Source: Ectobius pallidus (taxonomy: Eukaryota; Arthropoda; Insecta; Blattodea; Ectobiidae). From it: a stretch of 64,000 bases of DNA. The notes beneath the pieces were generated by a model. That model did not search any database. It was given only the letters and a program-made list of their open reading frames with translations, and was not told the DNA's origin. Within the stretch, counting starts at the first letter, position 1; every line of letters starts with the position of its first letter. Positions 59,111 to 64,000 of this stretch are shown piece by piece. Location of the stretch: assembly GCA_964059195.1 (NCBI GenBank), contig CAXKWD010000011.1, positions 29,619,066 to 29,683,065 of the forward strand, written 5' to 3'. A program made the translations under genes and the position numbers.

Positions 59111-59340
59111 ATCATGTTAAGGGTAGAGAGCTCCCGATGCGGCCCGATGCGGCCCGCATTCGTAACGGGACGTGAAGGGAGGATGTCTGGAGCTAGCGGG
59201 ATGGACACATTTGGGTCACAGACTTGCGCGACAGACTGCTCCGCCCAGTTTTCAATTCGGGCCACTCCTTCCTGTGGGCCACGCGACATACACATGGGGC
59301 CTCACACGCCCTCTGCCACCCCATATGCTCAAAAAATAAA
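59111..59340. other. Short CpG-rich patch
   Basis: GATGCGGCCC is repeated in tandem at 59137-59158, with several CpGs to 59290. Opposed frames of 64-81 codons have no recognised domain. It could be a small exon or a CpG-rich repeat. Confidence 0.3.
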
Positions 59341-59439
59341 AACCATTGCAACTCAATAATAAAGCTAACATGAAGCAAGGTGAATAGCCCGAGCATAATA
59401 CAAATAGGATGTCCAGCACTTAAGGTGTCACTGCAACCA

Positions 59440-59520
59440 CTTCTGTGATAGATTGGATAATATACTGGTCTTACACCCTGTTTAGTGAAAGGCGCTGGTT
59501 CGAATCCGGTTTGAAAGATT
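59440..59520 (+). mobile_element. Weak tRNA-like SINE head
   Basis: B-box GGTTCGAATCCGG (59497-59509) with a degenerate A-box GATAGATTGGATAATA about 45 bp upstream. The body after it is not recognisable. Confidence 0.35.
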
Positions 59521-61044
59521 ACAGTGTCTTCGTTTTTTTAATACATATTCCAAAAAAAACTGTATTAAGCTATAGGCCTAATATATTCAGTGGAAAATGC
59601 GTAACGCACTAGCGAGATTTAAAATTATGATAATTTGAAAGCTATCTTGCGCGCAAGTACGGTACCATACATTTTTTCTTCCTTCGAGGTGAAAGGTGTA
59701 TTCAGATAGAAAAGCCATCTTCCCCTCCCGCCAGTCATAACAGCCGTAGTCTTACACTTATGAACAAAACATCACCCCTTCAACAGGTATGTTAGATACA
59801 TGATAAAGATCATGCGTGTCCCATTATTAGAATGCTCTGTATGATGTATGATTATAATTGAAGGATCATACTCAAGTGTATGATAATCTCGGTTTAAGAG
59901 TTATTTTATTTTTAGAATAGAGAAATTCCTTGAAATCGCCTTCACTCCCTCAACGGATAGAAAGTTATTCTCTATTACAATAATGTGAATATCGGTAAAG
60001 AGTATAGGAACACCCGGTGAACAATGGCATTGCGTATATTTAAAATAATCATATGCAAGTCTTTTGATGAAGTGAATCACGTATTTTAGAATAGGGACAA
60101 GTCACAATTTCCAAATTTTACAGGTGACACTAAAAACAGTTTAAACTGAAGACAATTAGTTTGGTTTCAAATATTTATATGACAACTTGGGAAGGATATT
60201 AAAATACATTTTACACAGGAGATTCACAATTTTTACATGAAAAGGATGGTTTATATGAATGTTTGCCATGGACATGTGCCCTTTCTAAACTATACACAGG
60301 AAAAGTTAGAGAAAAAACAGTGGACAAGTAACAACAATTTTGCAAAATGTATTTAATGAATGCCTTTATTCAATGATAAGTGTAGAAAATATTGATAAAA
60401 AAAAGTAAAAACATGCCCTTTATTTTCCTCTTTAGCATTACAAACTTTATATATTGAGATCTAGTTGGCCACTTCACAATGCTCTGGTAGAAAGACTGCC
60501 TCTTTGATTACATACTTGGGAACTTTTACTTTTAAAAAATTATCAAACAGCCTAGAATTTGATTTTTATAACTTGAATAATAAAAGGACTTTTCAGTTTT
60601 TTAAAAAATTTGATTTTTGAAAAAAAAAAAAAAAAGGCTCAAACGATTCTAATAAAAAGGTAAATTTCAAAACATCTATCTATTACTTATAAATTGGCTA
60701 TATCCGTTTTTCTGTAAAGATGACTTAAGGAGTTCCGTATTCGCATCCATTTTAAATTTTTCTGGGCTATCTCCATTACAGTGAGAGATACATGAAAACC
60801 TAGCACCGAAAAATTGTAGAGAAAATTAAAATGAATATTTTTTGTTAATAATACATTTCTTTATAAAATTAATAGATAAAGATAAAAACGAAATAAGTAT
60901 GACTTAAATGCAGAATATCATAACACACATTAACTCATATATGAATCAAATTCTTTTGTTTCTTTTAGTAACAAGAAAACTATAATTAACATATTGATAT
61001 GAAATGCAGTAGCCTATACCTCAGTCGTAATGATCATAATAATA
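59521..61044. other. AT-rich stretch, no gene seen
   Basis: An A-run of about 17 lies at 60619-60635. 60100-60830 is rich in A/T runs and may be an old element. No frames of note. Confidence 0.4.
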
Positions 61045-61150
61045 CCATGAGAGCGAGAGGGTATAGGCAAGAGGTCCTGGGTTCAAATCTCAAGCCAAAT
61101 TTGACTTAGGTATTTCATGGTTTCCTCATTCGCAAAGGAAACGCCAGACT
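61045..61150 (+). mobile_element. SINE-like fragment
   Basis: B-box GGGTTCAAATCTC (61079-61091) after GCAAGAGGTCCT, then a SINE-like body TTTCATGGTTTCCTCATTCG and GGAAACGCCAGAC. The A-box is lost. Confidence 0.45.
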
Positions 61151-61539
61151 TGTTTCGTTATAATCTTGTTCTGGAATTATGGATTAAAAACTGTAGGAAC
61201 TGCTAACAAAATGCGTTTGAATTTTATTATTATGAGAGTAACTATAGAAGTGCGTTCTATACAAATAAAATTATAATTAATATTTTGTTCAGTGGTCACT
61301 TTGTAATATATTATTTATTTCCAAACCCGAATGGGCATTTCCTTTCGCCAAGTTGTCACAGAGTATCTTTAAAAAATTTGGTATCGATATGGAAAGCGTA
61401 TACATGGTATACAAACATATTATCATTATATAAATTTCATATGTGTTACTGGTAACACTGGTCTTTAAAAAAAATTAAAACTGAATTCAGTTTTTAAATA
61501 AAGTTTTGATGTGTACGTCTTTAAAATCGGTCTCTAAGG
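61151..61539. other. AT-rich spacer
   Basis: Nothing recognised except a TATCGATA at 61382-61389. Confidence 0.45.
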
Positions 61540-61815
61540 ATCTCTTGGTAAAACCACATGTAACGTTAAATGTAGGCCTATAGAAAATATTACATCAGTC
61601 TGTAGTGGATCACTTACTAAAGACGCCCAAAGTGATAAAGGCAACAAAAATTTTATATAGGGATCCCTTCCAAAACCACATGTAATGTTATATATAACAA
61701 AAAGGTTACATCAGTCTGCCGGGATCACCGGATGTAATGTTGCATGTAAAAAAAAAAAAAAAATGTTTTGTCTTTAAATTTGGTTACGAACACTTTACAT
61801 CAGTCTCCCAGTTCT
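61540..61815. repeat. Imperfect tandem repeat, about three units
   Basis: Units share AAAACCACATGTAAYGTTA and TTACATCAGTCT (61591-61602, 61711-61722, about 61796-61807) with a GGATCNC opening. The third unit is expanded by an A-run (61749-61763). Confidence 0.65.
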
Positions 61816-63009
61816 ACCCACAGGGTCTAGAAATTACTTGAAGAAACACGGGAAACAAAATGGATGACCATGGTAGAATGTGTCCATCTTCATAGGAACC
61901 ACCAAGATTTAGGCAGCACACACAAAACGTTACACATACACCTGCTTCCCCGATACAGCCTATCCAATTCTTTTTAGTTAAATGGCAGATATAAATGGAT
62001 TTTTAGAATATCTAGTGACCTTTGAATACCACGAGGCTAATTTCTTTAACAATGTATTCTTTATTGGAATTGACAAAGAATTTAGGAATATTGCCTATGG
62101 CTAAGATTTATCATTCGGAGGCTATATTGTATTCAATATTAAAATAGTTTTCATGGATCATTCTTAGTATACATATTCTTTACCTGTTTTAGATGAGAAA
62201 ATTGCTGGTCTTCTGGTGTTCAGTGGCCTCGGTTTGCACCAAGACCGCTCTTCACCTCTAAAAAGAGGCCCCTATCTGTGCTCATTTCTAAGTACTACTT
62301 TCGTTAATACCTTGAGGTGTCCAGTAGTATTAGGAATGGAGCATACACAGACTACACTTCAAAATTCCATGCCAAAGCATAGAATTAAGAAGTGAAGTTC
62401 TGGATCTTAGAGTTGTCTTCCTCAGGTTGTTCTTGATATAGAAAAGTTTTTATTCTTGATGTCACAAACACTAAATAAAAACACAAACACTATCTTCTAG
62501 TCTTCTTGTTTCTTGATAAAGGAAAGTCTGTACACACGTTACTATTATACACCGGTAAACATCGAAAAAGTACAACTCGACATCAATGCTGGTTACTCCA
62601 TGATGGCTTCGACAATATCTGTAATGAGAGAAATATTTTGTATATAAAAACTGTATATTAAAGCGAAAGAGATAAAATGGTAAAAAATCAATTCCTTCTC
62701 CCCCCTAAAGAAATATTGATTTCGTATTTTGTTCAGTAGTTGAAATTAAGTACCTAACGAAATGTGCACAGCAAATAGCAAATAGAGTTTTTATTAAGAA
62801 CGTATCTAATAATACATAAGTTCAATTTATGGCTACTTTCAGCATTATTCACTGTTTCTTCAAATGAAATATCTGACATCAAAATCCTGATCTGTGTTAG
62901 GATAAAAATTCTGCGTTCGACCAAGGAGGAAACTTCTTACAGGTATGTTTGAAGTAATTCATGAAATAACATGAAATTTTTTTAATATGTTGACATTTCA
63001 TGATATATC
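61816..63009. other. Mixed stretch, no gene seen
   Basis: No recognised repeat. 62220-62290 contains a small GC-richer patch. Confidence 0.4.
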
Positions 63010-63600
63010 ACTTATATTTACAGAGTTTTATAGTGCCCTAAAATGCCTATTTGGACCTTTGGAGCCTATTTTTACTATTTTAGTGCCTAAAATGCCTATT
63101 TTGTACATTTAAAATAAAATTCAACTTCCGTAACTTTTAAAATCATTTAATGGACATCCCTAAATGAAGGGCAGAACAGCAGAGGGTGGGTTTTTCACAG
63201 AAACTTGATTTTCCCAAACTTTTGTCGCCAAAAGAATACTGACTGACAGGGAAGGATTCGCTCAAAACAACAAGTAGCAAGTATACATAATAAGAAGGGA
63301 CATACTGTGTCAATATTTCATATAATCTAAAACTGTTTCTGATAAATGTATTTTTAATTCTGTCTTAATTTTGCAATTATTTCTGTTAAGAATATGTAGG
63401 CTATACCACGCTTATACAGTAAAAAAAAAGATCACGTTACAGTTGAAGAGCATATTGTAGTATTTTAAAGTGTATTTTGTCTATTTACACATTTTTAAAG
63501 CTTATTTTAAGTGCCTATTTTGTTTTTTTAAAGCCTATTTACTTTCAAAAGCCTATTTTAGGTGCCTAAAACTAATTTTTTAGAGCCCAGGTCTATTAAT
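63010..63600. repeat. Block with many GCCTATTTT words at both ends
   Basis: TGCCTATTT / AGCCTATTTT and GTGCCTAAAA recur at 63033-63110 and 63475-63575 in the same strand sense, with non-repeated sequence between. It resembles sub-terminal repeats of a DNA transposon, but clean terminal inverted repeats or target duplications were not found. Confidence 0.45.
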
Positions 63601-64000
63601 GACTACAGGGTTACCCAAGCTACAGGGTAAATGGACGGGACAAAAAATATAATTCCTCGTAGCACGCTGAGAAAAGAAATGTTGACCCCTGAAAAGCTGT
63701 TTGAGCATATTGTTGCATGGAAACCAGTTTGCTTATTATTTATGTACATATTTGTATTTTGTTGCGTTATTGCTTGTGACCGTAACGTGGCCGTGACGAA
63801 ACTTGAGCTATAATAATTAATATTCCCCTCGTACCGGAACACTGCACTCATTGTCTCCCGCTGCGGTTATTGCTTCAGATTCATCGCGCATCACACATCT
63901 CGCTCTCCTGACCTGTCAGCCCCATGAACCCATATTCACTAACCACACCCAACTTATCTATCCTTTCCACGAGAAATGAATAGTTAAAAGTTCATCTTGT
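63601..64000. other. Right edge, no gene recognised
   Basis: Two opposed frames of 60 and 82 codons (63603-63851) without domains. Slightly GC-richer after 63830. Confidence 0.35.

Noticed and set aside
1..64000. CRISPR arrays, bacterial operons, ribosome binding sites
   Set aside because: The sequence is eukaryotic and repeat-rich; the tandem arrays are microsatellites without spacers, and frames with GTG/TTG starts have no bacterial context.

Overview
This window looks like arthropod nuclear DNA, most likely insect. I found no intact protein-coding gene, rRNA or CRISPR array. The background is AT-rich and full of (AAT)n/(ATT)n tracts. The recognisable pieces are fragments of non-LTR retrotransposons, many tRNA-headed SINEs, several long palindromic (foldback) elements, a mariner-derived MITE, and a nuclear copy of a mitochondrial nad6 fragment that reads correctly only with the invertebrate mitochondrial code (AGA as Ser, ATA as Met). 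The LINE tails, the SINE set and the very common word TAGGCCTA remind me of cockroach/termite (Blattodea) DNA. That species guess is an impression and is not proven here.

Layout. 1-9.5 kb: a partial palindromic TTAA element at the left edge, then AT-rich sequence with trinucleotide tracts and a small CpG-containing promoter-like patch near 8.1 kb. 9.5-10.5 kb: the strongest CpG-rich, low-AT block, the best candidate for the promoter or 5' end of an unseen host gene. 12-16 kb: the nad6 NUMT, two related LINE C-terminal remnants, and a third, degraded TTAA element. 17-20 kb: a 166-bp TA-flanked MITE and two SINEs. 22.1-23.5 kb: two adjacent inverted dimers of tRNA-like sequence, one a perfect 79-bp inverted repeat inside 14-bp direct repeats. 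26 kb: another foldback. 31.5-34.7 kb: a SINE set exactly between two 400-bp direct repeats, more SINEs, and a second pair of direct repeats. 35-40 kb: an RTE-like LINE end with an (ATTC)n tail, a complete 709-bp palindromic TTAA element, and a reverse-transcriptase remnant with a FADD motif. 41-47 kb: LINE 3' ends, a long (AT)n, and two large foldbacks side by side (43.9-45.2 kb). 48-58 kb: SINEs, a LINE C-terminus with a (CTGAA)n tail, and the mariner MITE. 59-64 kb: sparse, with weak SINE heads, a short tandem repeat and a block rich in GCCTATTTT.

The window is best read as intergenic or large-intron DNA built by successive transposon insertions. The open frames are short, many start at non-ATG codons, and most come from microsatellites, palindromes or transposon remnants, so they should not be taken as genes. 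The most unusual material is the set of long inverted repeats. If transcribed, they would fold into long double-stranded RNA. The tRNA-carrying pair at 22 kb is the one I would look at first.
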